NCBI GenBank assembly: GCA_029962745.1
Contig: CM057157.1
Span: 32,283,828 to 32,347,827, forward strand
DNA: 64,000 nucleotides
Direction of reading: 5' to 3'
From: Echinometra lucunter
Taxonomy: Eukaryota > Echinodermata > Echinoidea > Camarodonta > Echinometridae
The notes under the pieces are model-generated. The model was not told where the DNA came from, searched no databases, and saw only the letters and a program-made list of their open reading frames with translations. The position numbers and the translations under genes are program-made. Below, in pieces: positions 29,001 through 42,800 of the stretch (its first letter is position 1; every line of letters starts with the position of its first letter).

Positions 29001-32000
29001 TATGAAACATGACAGTACGAAAATCTATCTTTCTTTCCTATTGATCATATTTACAACTTGGGTAATAAAATATCAATTCAAGTGAAAAGGTGTCTGGTAC
29101 TCCAAAATCAGGAAATAGCATTAAACACAGACATACTTAAGCTTTTCGACATGCTCTTATCACAGAAAAATCGCACGAATGAACAGATAGCGGAAAATCG
29201 AAACAATATATACACAGTAACGAGTGAACAAGATGAACGGAAATGAAGAGCTCTGTTTTCTGTTCATTCATGTGATTTTACTCTGATGAGTGCATGTCAA
29301 AAAGCTTCAGTATGTCTGTGTTCAATGCTATTTCCCAATAAATTTAAGTTGTTGCATTGATTAACTAGATGAATCTTCGACCGCGCACAGTCGAAATTTA
29401 TGCCTCCGCAATTGCCAGATCGGAAATATATGGCACATTTATGTTGATTTTTTTTATTTTCATGTATAAAATGACATCTTTGACCTTGTGACCCCCAAAT
29501 CTAATGAGACAATTATGAGACTTCCATATGCATACATGAGCCAAGTTCGGAGATGAACCGTCACAGAGTTGTTAAGTTATCACAAGAACAAGCAATTGTC
29601 ATGTATATAATGACCTCTATGACCTTTGACCTTTGATCTTGAGACCCCAAAATCTAATCAGGTCATTGTCCCTCCTATATGCACACATGTGCTAAGTTTG
29701 AGGTTGATCGGTCAAATGGTTGTTGAGTTATGGTGTAAACGAACCATTTCTATGCACATAATGACCTCTATGACCTTTGACCTTTGACCTTGAGACCCCA
29801 AAATCTAATCAGATCATTGTCCCTCCCATATGCATACATGTGCTAAGTTTGAGGTTGATCAGTCAAATGGTTGTTGAGTTATGGTGAAAACGAACCATTT
29901 CTATGTACATAATGATCTCTATGACCTTTGACCTTTGACCTTGTGACCCCAAAATCTAATCAGATCCTTTTCCCTTCCATGTGCACACATGAGCCAAATT
30001 TGAAGCCAATCTGTCAAGTGGTTCTTAAGTTATCGCGAGAACGAGCCATTTTTATGTGTATTATTACCTCTATGACCTTGACCTTTGACCTTGAGACTCC
30101 AAAATCTAATCAGATCATTGTCCCTCCCATATGCATACACGAGCCAAGTTTGAAATTGATCCGTCAAACGGTTCTTAAGTTATCGCGAGAACGAAAACGG
30201 GACGGACGGACGGACGACCCGAAAACATAATGCCTCCGGCAACCACCTACGGTGGGCGGAGGCATAAAAAGGAACCATCTGAATAAAGGGTAGACAAATA
30301 AAATCTTCTTTACAAAAATTTCATTGCAACCATTTCCCTTCCTTTTTTCTATGCTCACTTACACTTCTTTTTAACAACACCAACATGTATTCTGAAATAC
30401 AGCTTCATATATAGTCAAACCAACCGATCAAACCAATGCCCCCAACCAATAAACCAAACATACAATCAATACATGTATATGTATTAAAATGCCACCACAT
30501 ATAATAAGATCTGACTATGGCATGAGCAAGGAAGAAATATTCACAGACATGGAAGAAATAGTAATTTGTATAAAACATGAAATTTCAAACACATAAAAAT
30601 TATCCTGTGATCAAAGTAACTATAGGAATATCTAATCAAAAGCCTGGGTTTACTGGAATCAATTTCAGTCAAAGTAAAAGCCAAATTGGTTTCAAAATAA
30701 ATAAAAAAAGACTGCTAAGATGTCACCACAATGCCAAATTGGTTGCACTTTTTCTCATCTAATGAGGCTCCCAATAGCCCATGATTTTTATCTTTCTATT
30801 CATATGACTCTACAAAAAATCTAAGCAAAGGGATTTTACCAATTCAAATAGCTACATTTTCCAAAACAGGTCATAGTCAGATTGCTTAGCATATGGTGGC
30901 CTTAACTGTTACCTTTGATGCAGGGAAGCCAAGGTGTAATGTAGTTTGTTCCACATCTCCCATAAGATACTCTGTAACACTGTTACTAAAAGCCAGTGCT
31001 AAGGCATCAATAGCCTCAAACAAATGACCCTTGTCTTTCTCCTCATTATTGCTTGTAAGACCTGCAAATAATCATTTGAATAATATGAATGAAATCCAGG
31101 ATGGAAGCAGGAATATATCCAAATAAGAATTGATTCTTCAATTTTTACCCTTTATGAGCCAAACACAGGATTTTCCTGTGTCACACTATATTTATCATGA
31201 GAAAGATGTACCATCTATAGGCATTAGGATTATTACATGTAAAGCGTTACTAGTAACAGTACAAAATGAATCTATACAGATTGTCCAAAGTGTTTTCATG
31301 CATCCAATCAAGACTGGAACTGGGTAATTTTGCATCTCTGAGGTGCTGAACAGAGCAATCTTTCCACTAATTTGTGTGTATTGTTTTGTGTCAATCAGCA
31401 ATCAGCATATATGGCAAAGCCCCCCCCCCCCAACAAAGTAGAGGTGCCATAGTCGAGTGGTTTAAGGTACTTGACTTAGAGACGCGAAGGTTCGGGGTTC
31501 AATCCCCGCCACGGCACTTATGCCCTTGAGCAAGGAATTTTATCTAGATTGCTGTTTTATCTTCTATCAAATAAAGTGATGTGCTATATGCATATAAAAA
31601 CCAACGTGTGCATGTTTTATTTAAAAAAAAAACAAAAAAAAATTGCTGTTCAGCTAAGAAAGCAAAAGTGTTAATGAACTCTCTTTAGCTTAAGACTAGT
31701 TTCATGTGGCAATTTAGGCTATAAAAGTTTGCCATACTTGCACTGGATGGTTCAGGAAGCATCAGGTATTGTTTACATGATGCTGGAAACGTTTACAAGA
31801 AATTAAAAACTTTTTTGAAACTCCTGCTAAACTAAAAACAAACAACTGACATCGCATCCAAATCTTACGCACATTTGCGAACTTTTGTAGTCTAATACTG
31901 AATGTTAGGCTTTGCCATTTTGTCAACATTCACATTGTTCTTGTATGGTTCATATGCCTGTGAAAACAGGCCTTTCAGATCTAATCAGACCCTATTAACA

Positions 32001-35000
32001 GCAAAGGTTGTTTGAAATCATAAGAAAGAAAATGTGCATTAAGGACATTCACATAATCTATTAATCCAGTATTGGAAAGCTTTTTTTCCTTTTTAACTCT
32101 GTTGTATAGGACTTTGCTTCACAAGAAAAATAAGGAGAGAAAGTAAGTCAAAAAGTTTTTCTATGACGATGGACTGCAAAATAAGACAAAGTAATATTAA
32201 TAAAATTTGAAAAAATATACCTTATTACTAATTACTAGTTGTGTCGCCTTTTCTAACTTCTTGGATATGAAATGTTTCAAACTTTTTTAGCTTTAAAATG
32301 CCCTTTTCAACAAGATTAAGGAACAAGTATGAGAAGAATGTTTTTTTTTTTAAATTTTCCCAAGAATGTGCTCACCTTTAATTTGAGCAATGAGTACAAC
32401 TGCTGCTGTATGTACATCAGTTGATTTTAGAGCAGTATACTTGTCCAAGATTCCTCGCAGAATGTTAAGAAGATCTCGAAGTCTCTCATGGGCAGCAACA
32501 CGTATGGTTTCTGTTCGTTCTGTGGACAGAGGATAATAATAAGATGTGATATTACTATTAGCAAGTTTTCAAATGTTTATTCCTATGCCTGACTTCAATA
32601 ATAAACACAAAATGTATTGAACCAGTTGAATATTTAAAGCCTAAGATAATTCAGGCTGGAGTCTATGTAATACCAAACAGTAACCAAAGCTAATTCATAT
32701 CCAACAGGTTATACTGCATACTTTTGAAGTTGCTATCACACATATACAATATACATAAATCAGGAAATTATCAGACTCCTGTATTTAATGCATAGCTCAG
32801 TAATGAGTACAGATGAGATGAAAGATTGCCCAAGGTTCATCTGATATATTAACTTCAATAGTAGTCAAAATCTATCCAAGGCACTGCCAAGGAAAGACAC
32901 ATCCATACACTTGAATACAGAGACTCCTCTGAACAGACTTTCAAGCACAGTTTTAAATGAAGAAATCAATAACAAAATTTCAAAAATACTTCTTTTCATT
33001 CCTACATTTTCCTCCTATATGGTTTGAATTAATTTCAGGTCAAGCAATACAAGTGAGATTGCTTTGGACATCAAGAATTTATCAAAGATAAATTTTGTCT
33101 ATAAAAAAACATAAAACATTATTGAATTTACCAGAGACATGAACAGAGAGAGAAAAAAATGAGTGTTGTTTTTAATAATGCTGTCCTGTTTGTCTTTTAC
33201 ATAGGAAATAATGCTAGTTGTAGTTTTCAAGAGATGTGTTCTCAATGTGTTAGTGAATAAATGAAAAAAAAAAATATATATATATATGTAGCTCATACAA
33301 CTGCACTTGTAAGGCTTTTTAAAACTCAACCTAACACATTATCATGATACATGGCACAACCCAACAAATTAAGAGATGGCACATAATTGTCCTCCTCAGG
33401 CAAATGATTTCATTCCCACATATCTTTGAATAGGCAAATAACCTCGTCAATAAGAAAAGCCACGATTCATCCAAACTCATTAAAGTTTCAAGGTAGCTCT
33501 GATAAAAAGAGTCCATTTATTCCCTTTTAGCTCATCACACCTACAAAGACACCTTAAACAAAATTTTTCTTTCAAAGGGAGTGAGAGTAAATTGGTGTTA
33601 AGTGAAATGACCAGCTAGAAGGACTTGTATCAGTTCACCCCTGTCCTTGAAGATCATTTTCCTTGCTTCTTGGGATTCAGCGAACATATCTATGAGATTG
33701 ATATATAAGTTGCTTCTTAGTTATAAATAGCTAGTACAAGCTATAGTATAAGGGTGATTAGCACTGCTCAATAAAATAACCAGTTTGAAGAAATTAGTCT
33801 GAATTCAATAATTCCTGCTTCCTTAGGAATACATCACTATCCAAGTGCACCTTCACCAGTGAATCAGTCTGTGAATTCTATCAGCAACCATTCTAACTTG
33901 CCTGGGAAATTACATGTACCTGGGCTGGGGCTTAACTCCTTTGCACAACAACCCTTTATTTGACTCTTCACTGCAAAAATTGTGCAAACTAGTTATCAGG
34001 TAAATTTCCTACTACATAAATTAGAGCACCACTTAAGAAAACAAGACTAATGTTGGGACCTACTAAACAGTGCCTAAGGAAACATTCATCTGATGGATGC
34101 ATCAATTCTTGATTCACTGTCTATTCATCAGACACACCCATTATCATGACATAATTCTTGCTCATACCTTGATTTTAATTACATTTATTTGTTCTCTCTC
34201 TCTCTCTCTCTCTCTCCTGCTCTCCATCTCATCACATCCCTTCATTGTGATTTATGTATCCATTAAGAACACATCATTATGAAACCATGAATAATTCATT
34301 AGGAATTATGCACTCTGCGCAAGACACCCATATCATTACTATACCCTTTGTGCTCAATAGATAATCTCTCCCATTAAAATCATCATGTAATACTAATACA
34401 GAAGCAGAAGTGTTCTCTCTAATCCTCTCATTCAATCAAACTCATCATTTCTACACTTCTCCATCTTGACTACTGATGAAAGTCCATTAGTGCACACAAC
34501 TCATGAATAATTAATATTTCAATTCCTCCCATCAAACATTCTCACACATTAATCTCATAACAATGTGATCCATTCCAACCTAATAACAACCCTATCACTC
34601 AATGTGAGAGGCACTAGACCAACATGAATTCAATAAAATGGCTCTAACCAAACACTAAGCTTTCTCCTCAATACTAATGTCACACTTTTCACGCCTGCAG
34701 CTCAAAGGGACCGATCTATACATTGCTATTGTATCAATTCTATTGACAAGAAGAAACAAGTGTAGTCTAATCTGCAGACTTGATTCTGGTTCATATTTAT
34801 CTGAAGGCAACCAATAGGTGCCTCTAATTGTTTTAAGGAAATATACAGAGAGAAAGACAGACAGAAAGCAAGATATAAATAAAGAGACTGAGACAGAAAG
34901 AAGATAATTAATAACATCTAGAAGTCCTTTTAACAGGAAGAGGACACTAAGAAGATGAGAATGAAAGGCTTCATGTGCAAAAGATTCAATAATGATAATG

Positions 35001-36853
35001 AAGCTTAATAAGAAAGGGATTAAAGTCATATAGATCCAAGAAAACTGGTGCTTAGGGCCTATTAACATAAAATGGTGAGAATGATACAATATCCATACTC
35101 TTTCATAAAATCATGTCACAAGTCCTTTACAAACAAGCCAATAGGAAGATTGTGTCTCGCCCACCCGTGGCTAAATAACACGAAAGTTTCCCCAAGTACA
35201 TCCCTTGCCCTAACCAAGTTTGATGTCACAAGAAAGTCTTGCAGGTCGTAAAGTTTGACCTAAAATGACCTTTCACCTTACCATGTGACCTGACAGCACA
35301 ATAGCATGAATGTACCCCTAGTGCATCTATCACCCAAATTTGGTTGCTATTGCAGCAACATGTGCCAAGTTATGCGTCATAAGAGAGTCTTGCAGGTAAA
35401 CTTTAACGTTTGAAATACAAGAAATGACAGAGGAAAAGCAAATTCAAGAATTTGAAAACATCTGTAACATATGACCTCCAATGACCTTTCACCTTATCAT
35501 GTGAAGTCCAACAGAATGATAACATGCACTTCCCCTTAGTGATCTGCAACCCAAGTTTGACTGAAAAGTGTGACACGGTTGCAAAGTTTTGTGTCATAAG
35601 AGAGTCTTGCACGTAAACTTTAACCGTTCAACGTTTGACCTGTAATGACCTTTGACCTGACCATGTGACCTCTGACTGGACCATAACATGCAGGTCCCCT
35701 TAGTGCATCTACAACCCAAGTTTGATAGATAAGTGTCACATGGTTGCAGAGTTTTGTGTCATAAGAGAGTCTTGCACGTAAACTTTAATGTTTGACCTGA
35801 AATGACCTTTGACCTTACCATGTGACCTATGACTGGACCATAACATGCAGGTCCCCTTAGTGCATCGACAACCCAAGTTTGATAGATAAGTGTTACACGG
35901 TTGCAGAGTTTTGAGTCATAAGAGAGTCTTGCACGTAAACTTCAACGTTTGACCTGAAATGACCTTTGACCTTACCATGTGACCTCTGACTGGACCATAA
36001 CATGCAGGTCCCCTCAGTGCATCTACAACCCAAGTTTGGTTGAAAAGTGAGTCACGGTTGCAAAGTTATGTGTGATAAGAGAGTCTTGCACGTAAACTTT
36101 AACGTTTGACCTGAAATGACCTTTGACCTTACCATGTGACCTCTGACTGGACAATAAGATGCAGGTCCCCTTAGTGCATCTACAACCCAAGTTTGATTGA
36201 ACAGTGTCACACAGTTGCAGAGTTTTGTGTCATAAGAGAGTCTTGCACGTAAATTTTAACGTTTGACCTAAAATGACCTTTGACCTTACCATGTGACCTC
36301 TGACTAGAGCATAACATGCAGGTCCGCTTAGGGCATCTACAACCCAAGTTTGGTTGAAAAGTGAGTCACGGTTGCAGAGTTTTGTGTCATAAGAGAGTCT
36401 TGCACGTAAACTTTAACGTTTGACCTGAAATGACCTTTGACCTTACCATGTGACCTCTGACTGGACCATAACATGCAGGTCCCCTTAGTGCATCTACAAC
36501 CCAAGTTTGGTTGAAAAGTGAGTCACGGTTGCCAAGTTATCTTTCATAACGTTTGTGACGGACGGACGGACGGACGACGGACGGACGACGGACGGACGAC
36601 GGACGGACGACGGACGGACGACGGACGGACGACGGACGGACGACGGACGGACGACATTTGGATCCCTTAGTCTCGCCTTCACCTCCGGTGGGCGAGACAA
36701 AAATTATAGCTTCATGAAACAAAGGAGAAAAAAGATACAGACATGAGTAGGGAGAGAGATTAAGAAAGGAATTCTATAGATGAACATGACTCTTCAGTTA
36801 TTCACAATACAGCTTTAATAACTTCCTCATCACTGGAAATGAATTCTTGTATT

Positions 36854-36889
<36 letters not shown>

Positions 36890-39800
36890 TATTCCTAAAA
36901 AGTGATATAAAATAAAAGTTGCCCAATGTATTGAGACTAGTTTGATGCCCTCCTGTCAAATTGTACAGAACAAACACAGAAACCACTCAATGCACTCCAA
37001 GATAACAATAAAACAGCACATCTTTTCTCTTCAATACCTGTCTAGCCTTTTACAGTCCAAACTCTATTCAAGATCTGTTTATTCTGTGTCACATTCTCTA
37101 ACAAGCACCTAAGAAATGGATTTACCAACCAGCAGACGATGCAGGACGATGCTCTTTGCACCTAGTTACATAAGAATCTTCTTCATCTGATATAGCATGG
37201 GGATCTACATATACATGTATATTTATCACAGCTTGTTACGAAAATGAATTCTTCAATCATGAAGAACTTCCTTCATCTGGAAAGGGCCCTTTATGAAACC
37301 ATAAAGAATAAAGCCTCAAACCAACATGAAAAAAAAAAGAAAGCTTGGTATTTCTTTTTCTGAATACCACAACATTCATACAAGCGGTAAGGACTATTTC
37401 ACAGCTTTTGTATTTCTGAGAATATGAACACATCTCCAAAATAAAAGCAAAAGTCACAATTTTTGACTTTGAATTAAAAATCTGGAAATCAATTGGTAAT
37501 GTCTGAAAAGTTGAAAATAAAAATGCCACAAAATATATTTGAAAGAATGAAAACAGGTATTTTCAAAATGTGTTACATGTATGACACAAAATACCATGGA
37601 TCAGTACTGTGATCTATATCTTNNNNNNNNNNNNNNNNNNNNNNNNNNNNNNNNNNNNNNNNNNNNNNNNNNNNNNNNNNNNNNNNNNNNNNNNNNNNNN
37701 NNNNNNNNNNNNNNNNNNNNNNNNNNNNNNNNNNNNNNNNNNNNNNNNNNNNNNNNNNNNNNNNNNNNNNNNNNNNNNNNNNNNNNNNNNNNNNNNNNNN
37801 NNNNNNNNNNNNNNNNNNNNNNNNNNNNNNNNNNNNNNNNNNNNNNNNNNNNNNNNNNNNNNNNNNNNNNNNNNNNNNNNNNNNNNNNNNNNNNNNNNNN
37901 NNNNNNNNNNNNNNNNNNNNNNNNNNNNNNNNNNNNNNNNNNNNNNNNNNNNNNNNNNNNNNNNNNNNNNNNNNNNNNNNNNNNNNNNNNNNNNNNNNNN
38001 NNNNNNNNNNNNNNNNNNNNNNNNNNNNNNNNNNNNNNNNNNNNNNNNNNNNNNNNNNNNNNNNNNNNNNNNNNNNNNNNNNNNNNNNNNNNNNNNNNNN
38101 NNNNNNNNNNNNNNNNNNNNNNCTTGTGAACAGCAGGAAGGAGTTAAAATACCCCTCTAGGCACGTCTTTAGGATTATTGAATATAACACCTCAGGACAA
38201 AAGATTGGATGTTGCCTTTTTCCGAGGCAAACACTGTATCAAAGAACTCAATTAAAGTAAGAAGGTGTGAATAATACATGTTTTCTGAAATGCTTAGGAA
38301 GACTATAACTGAGACAGGAATCGTTTGTCATATTGAAAGGATGAAAAAGAGCAAAGAAATTTCACTCCATCAGTCTCCCTGGACACCATTCTTTGGAAGT
38401 TCTCTCCATCCTTGAACCACAATCTTTCTCTCTCTCTCTCTCTCTTTTCCTCTTTCTATATTTCTCTTCACATATATATCCCTCTACCTCTTTTGATATC
38501 TCTCTGCCCCTTACTCCATCCAACATCAATCATAAAGGCAAATCATAATACAACATAGAAATCATTTCGTATGTTAACTCAACAGCTATACCTGTATTAA
38601 TGTGAATGTTCTCATCATATGCGACACTGTACACTACCTGGTGAAAAGAAGCTTACTGCTAACTGTAACATCAAACTTTACAAAGAACAGAAGGGTATTG
38701 GACAATAAATCAACTGTAAACTACACTGTATTGGGCAGTGAAAATGAAAAAAAATGTTGCAGAAATGTGATGCAAAAGATTTTATTTTCTTTTTTTAATG
38801 AAAAGGTGAAGACAGTAAACACAAATCATTATTTGCTCATTATAGGATGCAATGTTGTTTTCTTTTATAAGACTAGAGAGCTAACTTACTTCCTTGCCAA
38901 AGAAAAAATAAATTGACAGCATTTCTTTCGAAGGAGACAGCATGGGGAGGGGGGGGGGGATCAATTTCAATACCCTGTTTATATCTGTTTCACTCGGTGT
39001 CACACCAGACGAGTGTCTTAGGTAAACGCGGCATGACATTCCTTCTCAAACACATGGCAGCGAGCCCGGGCTACCATTCATTTTACCATGCACGTCTGCA
39101 GAAATCGCGAGGTACGTTGTCGTGTAAAGAAGCATGTTGGTGTGCACAAAGTAGTGTGATTAGAGAAGCTTTGGTAGGCCGCACCGGTCAAAAGCATTAC
39201 CAAGTGAAAATTTAGAATTAATGCGATATATTTTTATTTGAATGTCACCGCAAAAGAACTAGGTAAAACACATTGTTATTGTGAATACACCATCAACAAA
39301 CTGACCTCATTCTTTACATAAATCTCTACGGCCATTCAGTAGTGGAGAGCAAGGGCGCGCGCTTTCGAGTTTCTACCCCGAAAGAGTTTCTATCTACACT
39401 TAACAAGGGATCACACCAGATGCTTCTGGAGGATACCTTGTGTCGTGCTAGGTTGTCTAGCATGATTTTTACCTCGCGTTTACCTCGCATTCATGCTTTG
39501 TCCTTTGTGCTGCAAGCGTTTACATCTAGGGGGACAAGGGACGACACAAGGTAACCTCCAGTGGTTACGTCCCATTTTTGTCTAGTATAAACGGGGTACA
39601 AGTAGTAAGAAATTGTTCTACAACCAATCCATAAATAATGTTTAACTTCATCTACAATGTACAGATACATTTCAAAAATGAATTACTTGTGTTTGTGAGA
39701 TAATGTCATCATTGATCATCATAATACAAACATGTTTCCTGGAGGATAGCACTAGTAAAGAGGGTATCTATTTACTTTAGTATCACTGCAGTATCATGTG

Positions 39801-42800
39801 ACAGCACAATGCATGCAATAAAGAACAACAAAGATTCATGTCATATATTTCTCTCCATAAAAAGGATTATCTTTCAAGCAGTTCAACTTAGCTGTATCAA
39901 AATCTTCCCTTCTTATGTTTCAAATTAACTTTTCATAGTAGTGTATATAAGTTAAGATGTTGAAAACGTTGAAAGTTTCCATTTTTCTGTAAATATTAAT
40001 ATATGGGGTTTCTTCATATCTGTTATAGTTTGTTTGTAACATAGGTCTATATGTCTATATAGATGTAGACAACATGAAGGGGTAGAATTCTGGGTCTTTA
40101 TGTTTGCTTTCAGCTATCTTACAGGACTTGTGTGTAATCAAAGATTCACTTGCTGGTATGACGCTCCTATCACAATTCAGGGATCACCTCAGAAGTTTCC
40201 TCTGCTAACAGTAGCAATACCATTAAAATATGCGTAAAGATGGAAGTTTCCAATAATGAGAGGCAATGAAATATTCCTGCTTCAAGTATGTAACATACAT
40301 AAAATCAATTGTTATGGCTATGGTCCATTTCTTCTTGACCTATATCCGCATACTAAAGTAATAAATGAACAAATTCTGTGACACTAAAAAGTTTTCAAAT
40401 TTTGGGCCATTGGCCTTAATGAGGAAATGATAAATATTTATTTGGTATCAACAAAAGAGCATGAAGCACAAAAGCGCAAAGAGCTCCATGGATACCAAAT
40501 CAACCAAGGAGGAGAAAAGAGAGAGAGAGAAAGAGAACATGATGTACATGTATTCAAGAGTTAAGAGAAAATATTTTTTTCCTACCTCTTCCTCCTTTTC
40601 TTTTTCTCTTCCCTCTTGTTCTCTCCTTTTCCTTTCCTGCTTCTTTCTATTTTTTTCTTCTCTCTCTCTCTCTCTCTCTCTCTACCCCCTTTTTGTCACT
40701 CTTACCAGGGAAATTTCCTTGCTCTTACCATGGACCCTTCTACAGCGAGTGCTTTGCCTGCGTATGTAAACGAGGATAGGATCACATGGCGTCTATAGCA
40801 TGGATGATTGAAACGATAAAAGAGGCGCACATGCTGGTGGAAAATGGGTTCTTACTCGAAAAGTGGCAAAGAGTGGCAGCCAAATTTGGTAGCAGTGTAA
40901 AGCATGAATTATAAGAAAGGCGATCATGATATTTTCAGTGCAGAAATCGACAGAAATGTTGGCCATCTAATATTTTTCCCCTAACATTTTGTGTTTCATC
41001 CAATATTGCTTTCGGTAGGAATAAAAGTTTGCCTGTAAACTCTATCAATAATTTAAAACAATTATTGTGGACCATGCATGTTCAATTTAAAGTGCATTAA
41101 ACAACCGGTTTGGCACAAACCTTTAATAAAACAAAATATTGCATTTTAAACATTGCATACCGAACAATCCAAATGTTGGGTCTTTATGCAAAAAAAATGA
41201 CCCACTTGAAATCAATTTCAAGAAGAAATACTGCTCAGAGAAGTTCTAAAAGTTCAATCTTTGCTTAGAACATGGAAAAAATAAATTTTGTTTTTGATGA
41301 ATAAATCCCTATTTTGGTGCACTTTTGCTCATGACTGGCCCAACCAGTACGTGCATGTATGAAATACCCCCCCCCCCAAAAAAAACAACAACAACAACAA
41401 CAACAACAAACAAACCAACCTTTACCCAACATTTTAGGGGTTATAAGTTAAGGAGTTGAAAGAAAATAAGAATAATGGTTGTTGGATTTCATAAATACCT
41501 TAATTCAAGCACACAGCTGGTATGAATACATCAACTAAAGTCTACTCGCAATTCATTTTTACGTTAACTGAGAACACATTGTACTTGAACTTGTACATGT
41601 AACTTTCAAAAAGTAATAATCAAAGCTCATACTAGCAAAATGGAACTCCCAACATACAGAGCAAAATGTCTTCAGAAATATTTTAAAGTCCAAAATATTG
41701 TTTTCTCTTTGGGTGCAGCTCCAGCATTTTGTGACACATGCAGTATACAAGCTATACAGGATACCTAGACTAGCCAATCATTTACAGTTTCATTCCAGCT
41801 ACCCTCTCATTATTCTGGAATAGTGTTTGTAGCTCTTCAGCAGGTGCATTTGTGCCATCAAACGGATGCAGGTTAACACGCATGACTGTTCCACATTACA
41901 CCAATCAATTCAAACTAAATACTCATTTATTGGGTGCTTTACAGTCTCAATTCCTCATTATTGATCAATTAGGTTTTGAAAGAGAATTTTTTTTACACAA
42001 GCGATTCCATTCCATTTGGTGCAATGTACTGATAGAAGAAATGCAATGACATTTGAGAAAGGAAATTAGCAGTCACCCACATTATGGTAGCTTAAAAAAC
42101 AAAAATGGGGATGGGTATAGTAGTTATGATACTGGCAAAACGCATTTTAAGAGAATACATTTTGGCCAAGTATATAATGTGACTTGTTTGAAAGCAACTA
42201 GCCATGTACCATTTCAGCAGTTTCTGGCCATTTATTCATTTATGTCATGGTACATGTATGTAATGGTAATGGTGGCAACACAAAACATGTACCTAACATG
42301 CATCATAATGGTGTATGTTAGGTATGTTGTTTGTTTTATGTTTGTTGACATTGAATTAAGGCATAGGCCTAGATCTAGATCTAGTGTTTGTATAGATGCG
42401 TTACAATCAAAATTATGGCATTTTAATGTTCAGTTGCACCTATGCTGTAACAGAAATAAAAACACAAAATTGTAGCTCTACTTATGACCGAAACAATTCA
42501 TTCCCAGCTCGTTGAGTGAGCATCTTGATTGCAAGATTTGCTGTGAGATCCAGTTTGCTCTGACTCAGAGTCTGAGTCTCGCTCGGGCCAGGGCTGGCGG
42601 TACTACACATCAAGACATGCCTCACTGCTGCTATGGACGAGTTCCAATTATGATTCTTAATATTCGTACTCCTAAGACTAAGAGCCCATTTACACTGCAG
42701 ACCCAATCTCAGGCTGGCCCTAGGCCGGCCTAAATTGTGGTACTCAGTACCGCAATTTTGTGCGTTTACGCTGCCTATTCTGGGCCGGCCTATTAATATA

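Noticed and set aside
31444..31517. A functional tRNA gene (Leu- or Ser-like)
   Set aside because: Acceptor and T arms pair but the anticodon stem does not. The sequence runs on into a SINE-like body.
37573..38190. Open frames across the N run
   Set aside because: They consist of unknown residues from the 500-N gap.
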